Below, in pieces: positions 1 to 6,986 of a stretch of DNA of 10,907 nucleotides. Below the pieces are notes generated by a model. It worked only from the letters and a program-made list of their open reading frames with translations. It did not search any database and had not been told where the DNA came from. A program made the position numbers and the translations under genes. Each line of letters starts with the position of its first letter. Within the stretch, counting starts at the first letter, position 1. The DNA is from CAZXMB01 sp964641715. GTDB taxonomy: Bacteria > Desulfobacterota > BSN033 > UBA1163. The stretch covers positions 1 through 10,907 of the forward strand of contig CAZXMB010000104.1 in NCBI GenBank assembly GCA_964641715.1, in the 5' to 3' direction.

Positions 1-81
1 GTTCACTCAGGACACCCCGGGGAAAAACCGTTCGCCCTGAGGTCCTCGAAGGGTGAACGGTTCACTCAGGACATGCCTGTC
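1..81. repeat. Intergenic palindromic repeat upstream of hutH
   Basis: The 14-mer GTTCACTCAGGACA occurs at 1-14 and again at 60-73. Between the copies, 28-38 pairs with 50-60 (CCGTTCGCCCT against AGGGTGAACGG), an 11-bp stem with one G:T pair and an 11-nt loop. A further small inverted repeat, GACA/TGTC, lies at 70-81. The sequence resembles dispersed palindromic intergenic repeats of the TTCGCCCTGAG...TCGAAGGGTGAAC type found in many bacterial genomes; that comparison is from memory. No T-run follows the stem, so an intrinsic terminator is not supported. The element is probably cut by the window edge. Confidence 0.6.
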
Positions 82-128
82 GAACAATGAACGGAGTTGC
101 GACAGAGCCTCCAGGAGGGGAGGAGAAG

Positions 129-1688
129 TTGAGGAAAGCCGCCAATGATAGGGATATTATGAAGATCGTTACTTTAGATGGAGAGCACCTCACCTTGGAA
201 GATGTATTGGAAGTAGCCGAAGGTAGGGCAATTGTAGAGATCTCTCCAAAGATCGAGTTAAAGGTGAGGAAGTCGAGAGACTTTATTGAAAGGGCCCTTA
301 ATCAGGGAGAGAAGATTTATGGAGTGACCACAGGGTTTGGGATGCTCTCTGACCACTTGATCGATCATTCCCAGATTGAAGAGCTTCAACGAAACCTTAT
401 CCGGAGCCACTGCGTAGGGGTGGGGCCATACTTTGATGAAAAGGTGACCCGGGCGATCATGCTACTGAGAGCCAATGTCCTCGGCATGGGCTACTCAGGC
501 ATAAGGATGGAGCTCATCAAGACGCTTGTGGATATGATCAATAAAGGGGTCCATCCTCTCATTCCTGAGCAGGGTTCTGTTGGAGCAAGCGGAGACCTTG
601 CCCCTCTGGCCCACCTTGCCTCAGTATTGATAGGAGAGGGAGAGGCAGTATTTCAGGGAAAGGAGATGGCGGGGAAGAAGGCGATGGAAGAAGCAGGCAT
701 TCCCCTGCTCACACTTAAAGCAAAAGAAGGTCTTGCCCTGATCAATGGCACTCAGGTGATGACCGCTTTAGGGGTTCTGAACCTTCTTAGGTCAGAGAGG
801 CTCTGTAAAGTCGCAGACATCGTCGGTGCCTCCACGCTTGATGCCCTGAAGGGAACGCTCACCGCTTTTGACCCGGATATCCAGAGGGTCCGGCCATTCG
901 TGGGACCTCTCGCCGTTTCAAAGAACTTTTTGCGACTCGGGAAAGGAAGCGGGATTGCAGAGTCCCATCAGTTCTGCTCAAAAATCCAGGATGCCTATTC
1001 CCTTCGCTGCATTCCACAGGTACACGGTGCGGTGAGAGATGGGCTCTCCTTTATTCGAAAGACCCTGGAGGTGGAAGTCAATTCAGCCACCGATAATCCC
1101 CTCATCTTTGCCGATCAGGGGAAGATCCTCAATTGCGGGAACTTTCATGGTGAACCGGTTGCCTTCGCAATGGACTTCCTCGGGATGGTGGTCTCGGAAC
1201 TGGGAGGAATCTCGGAGAGAAGGATTGAGAAGCTGATCAATCCAGCCCTTTCAGGGCTTCCTCCTTTTCTCACCACGGAGGGGGGACTCCATTCAGGACT
1301 GATGATGGTCCAGGTGAGTGCGGCTTCGCTGGCCTCGGAGAATAAAATCCTTGCTCATCCGGCCAGTGTGGATTCCATCCCAACCTCTGCTGATAAGGAA
1401 GACCATGTCTCCATGGGAACGATTTCTGCGAGAAAGGCAAGGGATATGGTCAGAAATGTGGAACATATCCTGGCCATGGAGTTGCTCTGTGCCACGCAGG
1501 GCCTGGAGTTTCTTCTTCCCCTTCAGCCCGGAATTGGAGTATTGGAGGCTTACCGGCTTGTTCGGGAAAAGGTCCCGCCGATCAAAGGGGATCGCAGGTT
1601 CAGCGAAGATATCCGAGAGGTTCACCTTCTGATCGAATCAGGAGAACTGGTGAATCGGGTGGAGAAAGTTATCGGAGGCCTGGAGTAA
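129..1688 (+). CDS. hutH: Histidine ammonia-lyase (histidase)
   Basis: HutH deaminates L-histidine to urocanate and ammonia in the cytoplasm, the first step of histidine degradation. The family's self-forming MIO cofactor triad Ala-Ser-Gly is at codons 585-593, inside GSVGASGDLAPLAH. Other family hallmarks are YGVTTGFG near the N-terminus, NSATDNPLIF, GNFHGEPVAFAMD, and the C-terminal KEDHVSMG. The reading frame opens at an ATG at 87, which has no ribosome binding site at usable distance. I chose TTG at 129 (519 aa) because GGAGG at 119-123 lies 5 nt upstream. The in-frame ATG at 159 (509 aa) is a real alternative: it has only a weak AGGGA before it, but it places the MIO triad at residues 143-145, as in the roughly 510-residue Pseudomonas enzyme. 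The protein looks full-length and intact. It leads the hut cluster, and the product is certain apart from its start. Confidence 0.95.
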   Translation: MRKAANDRDIMKIVTLDGEHLTLEDVLEVAEGRAIVEISPKIELKVRKSRDFIERALNQGEKIYGVTTGFGMLSDHLIDHSQIEELQRNLIRSHCVGVGPYFDEKVTRAIMLLRANVLGMGYSGIRMELIKTLVDMINKGVHPLIPEQGSVGASGDLAPLAHLASVLIGEGEAVFQGKEMAGKKAMEEAGIPLLTLKAKEGLALINGTQVMTALGVLNLLRSERLCKVADIVGASTLDALKGTLTAFDPDIQRVRPFVGPLAVSKNFLRLGKGSGIAESHQFCSKIQDAYSLRCIPQVHGAVRDGLSFIRKTLEVEVNSATDNPLIFADQGKILNCGNFHGEPVAFAMDFLGMVVSELGGISERRIEKLINPALSGLPPFLTTEGGLHSGLMMVQVSAASLASENKILAHPASVDSIPTSADKEDHVSMGTISARKARDMVRNVEHILAMELLCATQGLEFLLPLQPGIGVLEAYRLVREKVPPIKGDRRFSEDIREVHLLIESGELVNRVEKVIGGLE

Positions 1689-1803
1689 GTCGAAATAAAT
1701 TTGATTTTCTTCTGAGTTTGTGATAGTAATTTCAAATTATTTGCACCCGCAGGGGATTCGAAAAAAAACCGGAAACAGAAAAATCGGAAGAAGGAGGAGA
1801 CGA

Positions 1804-2772
1804 ATGATGAAGAAGAGTTGGATTGTTGGAATGATGGTTTTGGTATTTCTGGTCAGCGGGACTGCCTTTGGTGCAGAGCCCATCAAGTTAGGAATGTCCA
1901 CCTGGCTTGGATATGCCCCCTTATTTCTGGCCAAGGAGAAGGGATTTTTCAAGAAGCAGGGCATAGAGGTAGAGATTGTGGTGATTGAAAGCCCGGCAGA
2001 TAGGAGGGCGGCCTTTGCGGCAGACAAGATTCAGGGGATGGCCACTACGGTGGATACCCATGTGATGACATCGGCTGCGGAAAACCCGATTCCTGTCAAA
2101 CAGGTTCTGGCTCTTGATGATTCCCATGGGGGGGACGGAATGGTTTCAAAAAAGGAGATCAAGACGATCAAAGACCTCAAAGGGAAAACCGTTGCCGCCC
2201 AACTGGGTGCCGGGGCAAGCTACTTCTGGCTCAATTATGTTCTGAAAGAGAACGGGATGAAACTTTCTGATCTTAAGACCATTGACATGAAGGCAGGCGA
2301 TGCGGGGTCCGCTTTTGTCGCAGGCAAGGTGGATGCGGCTGTCACATGGGAACCATGGCTCTCCAGGGCGAAGGAGACACCCTTCGGTCATGTTCTTCTT
2401 TCAAGCGACAAGACCCCTGGAATTATTGTGGATTCTCTGGCCTTCAAGCCAGACTTTTTGAAGAAAAGACGGGCCGATGTGAAGAAGATCGTGGCGGGCT
2501 GGAATGAAGCGGTTAAATTTGCCGCTGAGAATGCGAAAGAGGCCGATGCGATCATGGCCAAATTTACCAATCAGAAGCCCGAGGAGTTTACCAAAGAGAA
2601 GACAGGGGTTCGATTCTACGGTGCAAAAGAGAACAAGGAATACTTCGGAACCCCGCAGAAACCTGGTCTTCTCTATACGGTCACGCAGCGTGCGGCAGAC
2701 CTGTGGTTTGAATTAAAATTGATTAAGACCAAACCCAAGGCCGCCGATCTGATCGATGGTTCATTTCTTTAA
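1804..2772 (+). CDS. ABC transporter periplasmic substrate-binding protein, NitT/TauT (NMT1/SsuA-like) family
   Basis: This is the binding component of an ABC importer, delivering ligand in the periplasm to the permease encoded next. The start at 1804 follows AGGAGG at 1792-1797 with a 6-nt gap. It yields a 322-aa precursor with a classic Sec signal peptide: MMKK, a hydrophobic core, and probable cleavage after SGTAFGA. No lipobox cysteine is visible, so it should be a soluble periplasmic protein. The mature N-terminus (IKLGMSTWLGYAPLFLAKEK, then GFFKKQGIEVE) and the DAAVTWEPWL segment are typical of the nitrate/taurine/sulfonate/pyrimidine-precursor binding family. The ligand cannot be read from sequence. 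Location between hutH and hutI suggests histidine, urocanate or a related compound, which is inference. A GTG at 1720 opens the frame but would add 28 basic residues ahead of the signal peptide. Confidence 0.88.
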   Translation: MMKKSWIVGMMVLVFLVSGTAFGAEPIKLGMSTWLGYAPLFLAKEKGFFKKQGIEVEIVVIESPADRRAAFAADKIQGMATTVDTHVMTSAAENPIPVKQVLALDDSHGGDGMVSKKEIKTIKDLKGKTVAAQLGAGASYFWLNYVLKENGMKLSDLKTIDMKAGDAGSAFVAGKVDAAVTWEPWLSRAKETPFGHVLLSSDKTPGIIVDSLAFKPDFLKKRRADVKKIVAGWNEAVKFAAENAKEADAIMAKFTNQKPEEFTKEKTGVRFYGAKENKEYFGTPQKPGLLYTVTQRAADLWFELKLIKTKPKAADLIDGSFL

Positions 2773-2775
2773 CCG

Positions 2776-3603
2776 ATGGATGTGAAAAAAGAAAAGGGGC
2801 TGGAAAGGGCTCCCCGGAAATTAGAGGATTTCCTGAATCCGAGGGAGCCCATTCCCGGAAGCCTCTATCTCATTCTCGCCCTCAGCAGTTTTCTCTTCTT
2901 CCTCGCCGTCTGGTCCGTTCTCACCTATGGGGGATTGGTCGATCCGCTTTTCCTTCCTTCTCCAGGGAGGGTTTTTCAAGCGGGGATTGACCTCTTCTCC
3001 GAATTAGGGTTCACGACCGATATCCTCAACAGTGTCTATCGAGTGATGGTGGGTTTTATTGCAGCTGCTGTCATTGGAGTTCCCATTGGATTGGTCATGG
3101 GGACCTTCAAGGTTGCGGAGGCCTTTACAGAACCCATGGTGGGTTTCATCCGGTATATGCCTGCCTCCGCCTTCATTCCTCTCTTCATCCTCTGGCTGGG
3201 GATTGGTGATATCGAAAAGGTGGCTATTATCTTTGTGGGCAGTTTTTTCCAGCTCGTGCTCATGGTGGCCGTGGTTGCAAAGAATGTCCATAAGGATATG
3301 CTGGAGACCGCCTATACCCTTGGGGCGAAGCGGTTCCAGGTGATTCGGAAGGTTCTCCTTCCGGCCAGTCTACCCGGAATCGTGGATACCTTACGGATCA
3401 TTGTGGGATGGGCCTGGACCTATATTATTGTAGCGGAATTAGTGGCCTCGGCATCCGGGATTGGCTATATGATCATCAGCTCTCAGAGGATGCTTCGCAC
3501 CTCAAACATCATCTTTGGCATTCTCACCATTGGCGTGCTCGGTCTGGTGACCGATTTTTTCTTCAAATGGCTTTACAATAAGTTGTTCCCGTGGGTGGAA
3601 TAA
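2776..3603 (+). CDS. ABC transporter permease, SsuC/TauC-like
   Basis: This is the inner-membrane channel subunit of the importer, 275 aa, a normal length for BPD_transp_1 permeases of the nitrate/taurine class. About six hydrophobic segments are visible, roughly at residues 31-51, 91-115, 131-149, 155-172, 210-230 and 245-266. The EAA loop that docks the ATPase is at about 176-205 (LETAYTLGAKRFQVIRK, then VLLPASLPGI). The start lies 3 nt after the binding-protein stop with no clear Shine-Dalgarno sequence, so translation is probably coupled to the upstream gene. It belongs to the same operon as its two neighbours, and nothing looks truncated. Confidence 0.92.
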   Translation: MDVKKEKGLERAPRKLEDFLNPREPIPGSLYLILALSSFLFFLAVWSVLTYGGLVDPLFLPSPGRVFQAGIDLFSELGFTTDILNSVYRVMVGFIAAAVIGVPIGLVMGTFKVAEAFTEPMVGFIRYMPASAFIPLFILWLGIGDIEKVAIIFVGSFFQLVLMVAVVAKNVHKDMLETAYTLGAKRFQVIRKVLLPASLPGIVDTLRIIVGWAWTYIIVAELVASASGIGYMIISSQRMLRTSNIIFGILTIGVLGLVTDFFFKWLYNKLFPWVE

Positions 3604-3607
3604 ATCA

Positions 3608-4399
3608 ATGGAAGAACCGGTTAAACTTCATATCCATCAGGTCTCAAAGACTTACCGCACGGAAGGCAATGAGGTGCTGGCGATTGATGCGATTGACCTG
3701 AAGATCAACAATAAGGAGTTTGCGACCCTTCTCGGTCCCTCAGGCTGCGGGAAATCAACCCTTCTTCGGATCGTCGCAGGCCTGACCAAACCCACCCGAG
3801 GAGCGGTCAGACTGGACGGGAAGGTGATCAGCAGACCGGGTCAGGACCGGGGCATGGTTTTCCAGTCTTACACCCTCTTTCCCTGGCTTACGGTGAAAGA
3901 GAATATTCAGTTTGGCCTTGAGATCTCGGGGATGCCGAAATCAAAGCAGGGGGAGATTGCTCAGGAGTTCGTCGAAAAGGTTGGCCTGAAAGGCTTTGAG
4001 CAATCCTATCCGAAGGGATTATCCGGCGGGATGAAGCAGAGGGTTGCCATTGCAAGGGCCCTGGCCAATAATCCGGATATCCTTCTTTTAGACGAGCCCT
4101 TCGGCGCCCTCGACGCCCAGACCCGGGCCCTCATGCAGGAGCTCCTCACGCAGGTCTGGGAAGACCTTCATAAGACCATCCTCTTTGTCACCCACGATGT
4201 GGAGGAAGCCATCTTCCTTTCGGACCGGGTCTTTGTCATGACGGCCAGGCCCGGAAAGATTAAGGCGGAGATCGATATTCCCCTGGGACGGCCCAGAAAC
4301 TATGAAATGAAATCCACGGAATCATTCCTCAGCCTGAAAAAGTATGCCCTCACCCTCATCCGGGAAGAGGCGATCAAGGCAACCCAGTATGGAGAATGA
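3608..4399 (+). CDS. ABC transporter ATP-binding protein, SsuB/TauB-like
   Basis: This is the cytoplasmic ATPase that powers the importer, 263 aa. All motifs are present in order: Walker A GPSGCGKST at residues 43-51, Q-loop VFQSYTLFPWLTV, signature LSGGMKQRVAIARAL, Walker B ILLLDEPFGALD, and the switch histidine in LFVTHDVEEA. The FPWLTV and VMTARPGKI segments are typical of the nitrate/taurine/sulfonate subfamily. The gene begins 4 nt after the permease stop, and GGTGGA at 3594-3599 is a modest ribosome binding site. With the two preceding genes it makes a complete importer: one binding protein, one permease gene (expected homodimer) and one ATPase. Confidence 0.95.
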   Translation: MEEPVKLHIHQVSKTYRTEGNEVLAIDAIDLKINNKEFATLLGPSGCGKSTLLRIVAGLTKPTRGAVRLDGKVISRPGQDRGMVFQSYTLFPWLTVKENIQFGLEISGMPKSKQGEIAQEFVEKVGLKGFEQSYPKGLSGGMKQRVAIARALANNPDILLLDEPFGALDAQTRALMQELLTQVWEDLHKTILFVTHDVEEAIFLSDRVFVMTARPGKIKAEIDIPLGRPRNYEMKSTESFLSLKKYALTLIREEAIKATQYGE

Positions 4400-4498
4400 G
4401 TTTACACTGACGGGTTTCCCCGCGATCCAACTGATGGAGATAGCCCAATTCAGGTTTCAGTGAAATCAGCAGTGAGTTCTTTCAAGAAAGGAGAAAAG

Positions 4499-5593
4499 TT
4501 GAAGATCGAAAGGCTCGCAAGAAAAGGAATCTTAAAGATAACTTCCTATATTCCGGGAAAGTCCATTGAGGAGGTTGAGAAGGAGTATGGTCGGAAGAGG
4601 TGGGTGAAGCTTGCATCCAATGAGAATCTCCTCGGCCCTTCTCCCAAAGCCCTTGCGGCCATCCGCAGGGAGATCGCCCATTCCCATTTCTACCCCGAGG
4701 GCCCTTGTAGTCTCCTTAAAAAGGCCCTGGCAAAGAAGTTCTCATTGCCCGAAGCCTGCGTGGACATCTCCAATGGGGCGGACAACCTCATCCTGATGAT
4801 TGCCAATGCCTTTGTCAACGAAGGCGATGAGGTGGTGATGGCAGATCCCACCTTTCCGGTCTACACCAACACCACTCAGATCATGGGCGGCAGGCCGGTC
4901 AAGGTCAGGTTAAAAAACGACACTCATGATCTCAAAGGCATGCTCTCCAGGGTCAACCGCAGGACCAAGTTGATCTTTATCTGTAATCCAAACAATCCGA
5001 CCGGGACGATCGTTTCTCAGCAGTCCTTCGATCAATTTCTCACCGGGCTTCCTGACCGGGTCATTGTCATTCTGGATGAGGCTTACGGAGATTTCGTTGA
5101 AGACCCCAGCTCCCCGGATGGCTTAAACTATATCCGGAAAGGAAAGGTGATCCTTCTCAGGACCTTTTCAAAACTATACGGACTGGCAGGATTGAGAATA
5201 GGCTATGCTCTGGGCAGAGAAGATTTGATCCACTGTCTTGATCAGGTAAGAGATCCCTTTCCAGTCAACCGGCTTGCCCAGGTGGCAGGGGTTGCGGCTC
5301 TGGAGGATGAGAGGCATGCAAGGCAGTCCATTCAAATGGTTTGCGAGGGGAGAAGATATCTTTACAGGGAGCTCGGTCAACTGGGAATTCCTCATGTTCC
5401 CAGCCAGGCGAACTTTGTTTTTATCGATTTTAAAAGGGATTCTCAAAAGGTCTTTCAACTTCTTCTCAGGGAAGGAATCATCATCCGTCCGGGCAGAGTA
5501 TGGGGTTATCCCACCTTTGCCAGAGTCACCGTTGGAAGGATGGAGGACAATCGGAGATTCATCAAGGCCTTGAAGAAAATTTATAAACGATGA
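4499..5593 (+). CDS. hisC: HisC-type PLP aminotransferase (histidinol-phosphate aminotransferase family)
   Basis: This is a fold-type I pyridoxal-phosphate aminotransferase. HisC proteins interconvert histidinol phosphate and imidazole-acetol phosphate in histidine synthesis; some relatives act on aromatic amino acids or histidine. Visible hallmarks are ITSYIPGKSIEEV, LASNENLLGPSP, NPNNPTG, LDEAYGDF, the PLP-lysine motif TFSKLYGLAGLRIGYALG (Lys codon 5171-5173, residue 225) and GIIIRPGRVWGY with RVTVG near the C-terminus. The frame opens with GTG at 4460. I prefer TTG at 4499 (364 aa) because AAGGAG at 4488-4493 lies 5 nt before it and the resulting N-terminus matches the family's usual length. 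Finding it inside a catabolic cluster is odd: it could be a relocated biosynthetic gene or a catabolic transaminase. The family is certain; the substrate and symbol are less so. Confidence 0.85.
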   Translation: MKIERLARKGILKITSYIPGKSIEEVEKEYGRKRWVKLASNENLLGPSPKALAAIRREIAHSHFYPEGPCSLLKKALAKKFSLPEACVDISNGADNLILMIANAFVNEGDEVVMADPTFPVYTNTTQIMGGRPVKVRLKNDTHDLKGMLSRVNRRTKLIFICNPNNPTGTIVSQQSFDQFLTGLPDRVIVILDEAYGDFVEDPSSPDGLNYIRKGKVILLRTFSKLYGLAGLRIGYALGREDLIHCLDQVRDPFPVNRLAQVAGVAALEDERHARQSIQMVCEGRRYLYRELGQLGIPHVPSQANFVFIDFKRDSQKVFQLLLREGIIIRPGRVWGYPTFARVTVGRMEDNRRFIKALKKIYKR

Positions 5594-5639
5594 ACGATAA
5601 ACGAAGAACGATGAACATTGAACAACTGACAAATGACTG
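5584..5639 (+). repeat. Degenerate heptanucleotide repeat spanning the hisC-hutI junction
   Basis: Read in 7-base units from 5584, the sequence gives TAAACGA, TGAACGA, TAAACGA, AGAACGA, TGAACAT, TGAACAA, CTGACAA, ATGACTG. The consensus is roughly TGAACGA, decaying toward the 3' end. The array includes the hisC stop codon (5591-5593) and runs into the hutI start codon (5633-5635). It fills the position where a ribosome binding site would normally lie. Confidence 0.7.
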
Positions 5640-6883
5640 AAATCGATCTTCTCATCAAAAATGCCAAAGAACTCCTCACCCTTTCTTCCTCCTTTGATGA
5701 TGATGGATCAGGACTGGGAATCATAAGGAATGGGGCCGTTGCCGTGAAAGAGGGGAGGATCTTCTGGACCGGGAGGACGGATCAGCTACCAGGAGATTTT
5801 GTTATAAGTCCAGGGGGGCAGGAGATTGATGCCCGGGATAAGGTCATTATGCCAGGCCTGACCGATTCTCATACCCACCTCATCTTTGCCGGGTCAAGGG
5901 AGGATGAATTCGAACAGCGTATTCAGGGCCTATCCTATCTGGAGATTGCCCGGCGGGGAGGAGGGATCCTCTCGACGGTGGAGGCGACCAGAAGGGCCTC
6001 TTTTGAAGAACTTTTCCTGTTGGGAAAGAGAAGACTTGATCGTCTGTTATCGAAAGGGGTGACCACCATAGAGGCGAAAAGCGGATATGGGCTTTCCCTC
6101 AAAGACGAATTGAAGATTCTTCAGGTGATGAGGGCATTACAGGGAGAGCACCCGGTGGATATCATTCCCACGTTTCTGGGCGCCCATAGCATTCCATTGG
6201 AATTCAAAAACGAGAGGGAGAGATATTTGAACCTCCTCACTGAGGAGATGATCCCGAAGGTGGCAGAGGAAGGGCTGGCTGAATATTGCGATGTCTTCTG
6301 TGAGGAGAAGGCTTTCACCATAGAAGAATCGCGAAGGATTCTTGAGGTTGGGAAACGATACGGTCTCAAGCCAAAAATTCATGCCGACCAGTTGAGCGAA
6401 GGGGGCGGAGCGGAGCTGGCCGCAGAGGTGGGTGCCTGCTCAGCGGACCATCTTGAATATGTGAGCCAGAAGGGGATCGAGCGAATGTCTGAAAAAGGGG
6501 TGGTTGCCGTGCTTCTGCCGGGAGCGACTTTTTTCCTTTCGATGAAGAAGTTACCCCCTGTAAGGGAGATGATTGAGAAGGGGGTGGAGGTTTCCCTGGG
6601 AACCGATTTAAACCCGGGAACCTCGATGAGCGAATCCCTTCCCCTGATGATGACCATGGCCTGCACCCTTTACAGGATGACCCCCAGAGAGGTGGTTCAG
6701 GCAGTGACCGTCCATGCGGCCAAATCCATGGGAAGGGAGAAAGAGATCGGAAACCTTGATATAGGGAAGGAGGCTGATCTTCTGATTCTGGATATTCCCA
6801 ATTACAAGTATCTCCCCTACCATTTTGGAGTGGACCACGTCGAAATCGTCGTTAAAAAGGGAAAGATAGTCCTTAGAAATTAA
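5633..6883 (+). CDS. hutI: Imidazolonepropionase
   Basis: HutI hydrolyses 4-imidazolone-5-propionate to N-formimino-L-glutamate in the cytoplasm, the third step of histidine degradation. It is an amidohydrolase of 416 aa, the family's usual length. The metal site is complete: His80 and His82 in DSHTHLIFAG, His250 in KIHADQ, and Asp325 in GTDLNPGT, very close to the positions known for the Bacillus subtilis enzyme. His273 in ADHLEY is also conserved. The MTEIDLLIKNAKELLTL start fits family N-termini, so ATG 5633 is likely right. No Shine-Dalgarno sequence precedes it because the upstream spacer is a 7-nt repeat array; translation may depend on re-initiation after hisC 39 nt upstream. Its product is the substrate of the next gene. 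Confidence 0.96.
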   Translation: MTEIDLLIKNAKELLTLSSSFDDDGSGLGIIRNGAVAVKEGRIFWTGRTDQLPGDFVISPGGQEIDARDKVIMPGLTDSHTHLIFAGSREDEFEQRIQGLSYLEIARRGGGILSTVEATRRASFEELFLLGKRRLDRLLSKGVTTIEAKSGYGLSLKDELKILQVMRALQGEHPVDIIPTFLGAHSIPLEFKNERERYLNLLTEEMIPKVAEEGLAEYCDVFCEEKAFTIEESRRILEVGKRYGLKPKIHADQLSEGGGAELAAEVGACSADHLEYVSQKGIERMSEKGVVAVLLPGATFFLSMKKLPPVREMIEKGVEVSLGTDLNPGTSMSESLPLMMTMACTLYRMTPREVVQAVTVHAAKSMGREKEIGNLDIGKEADLLILDIPNYKYLPYHFGVDHVEIVVKKGKIVLRN

Positions 6884-6902
6884 TTTTCAGCGAAAGGTAG
6901 AG

Positions 6903-6974
6903 AGTGACCAGTAATCAGTGATCAGTGGGGAATCGATTTTTATTTCATTTACCGATGACTGATAACTGGTCACT
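6903..6974. repeat. Inverted repeat built from degenerate heptads, hutI-ftcD gap
   Basis: The left arm at 6903-6923 and the right arm at 6954-6974 are inverted copies matching at 19 of 21 positions. Each arm is itself a 7-nt periodic sequence: AGTGACC, AGTAATC, AGTGATC on the left, and on the complementary strand of the right arm AGTGACC, AGTTATC, AGTCATC. The roughly 30-nt centre is AT-rich. It could fold into a long hairpin in RNA or as a cruciform. It ends 12 nt before the next start codon, and no T-run follows, so it is not a standard terminator. Confidence 0.75.
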
Positions 6975-6986
6975 GGGATTTAGACT

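Noticed and set aside
1720..1803. Upstream GTG extension of the binding-protein gene
   Set aside because: It would place 28 mostly polar and basic residues before a textbook signal peptide, while an ideal AGGAGG site precedes the ATG at 1804.
1804..4399. Thiamine-precursor (ThiXYZ-like) transporter based on the NMT1-type binding protein
   Set aside because: No thi gene is nearby and no TPP riboswitch-like leader is seen at 1689-1803. The family is too broad for that call.
4400..4498. Possible regulatory RNA or terminator between the ATPase and hisC
   Set aside because: No convincing stem with a T-run or recognised riboswitch core was found in this gap; only the ribosome binding site for the TTG start is supported.
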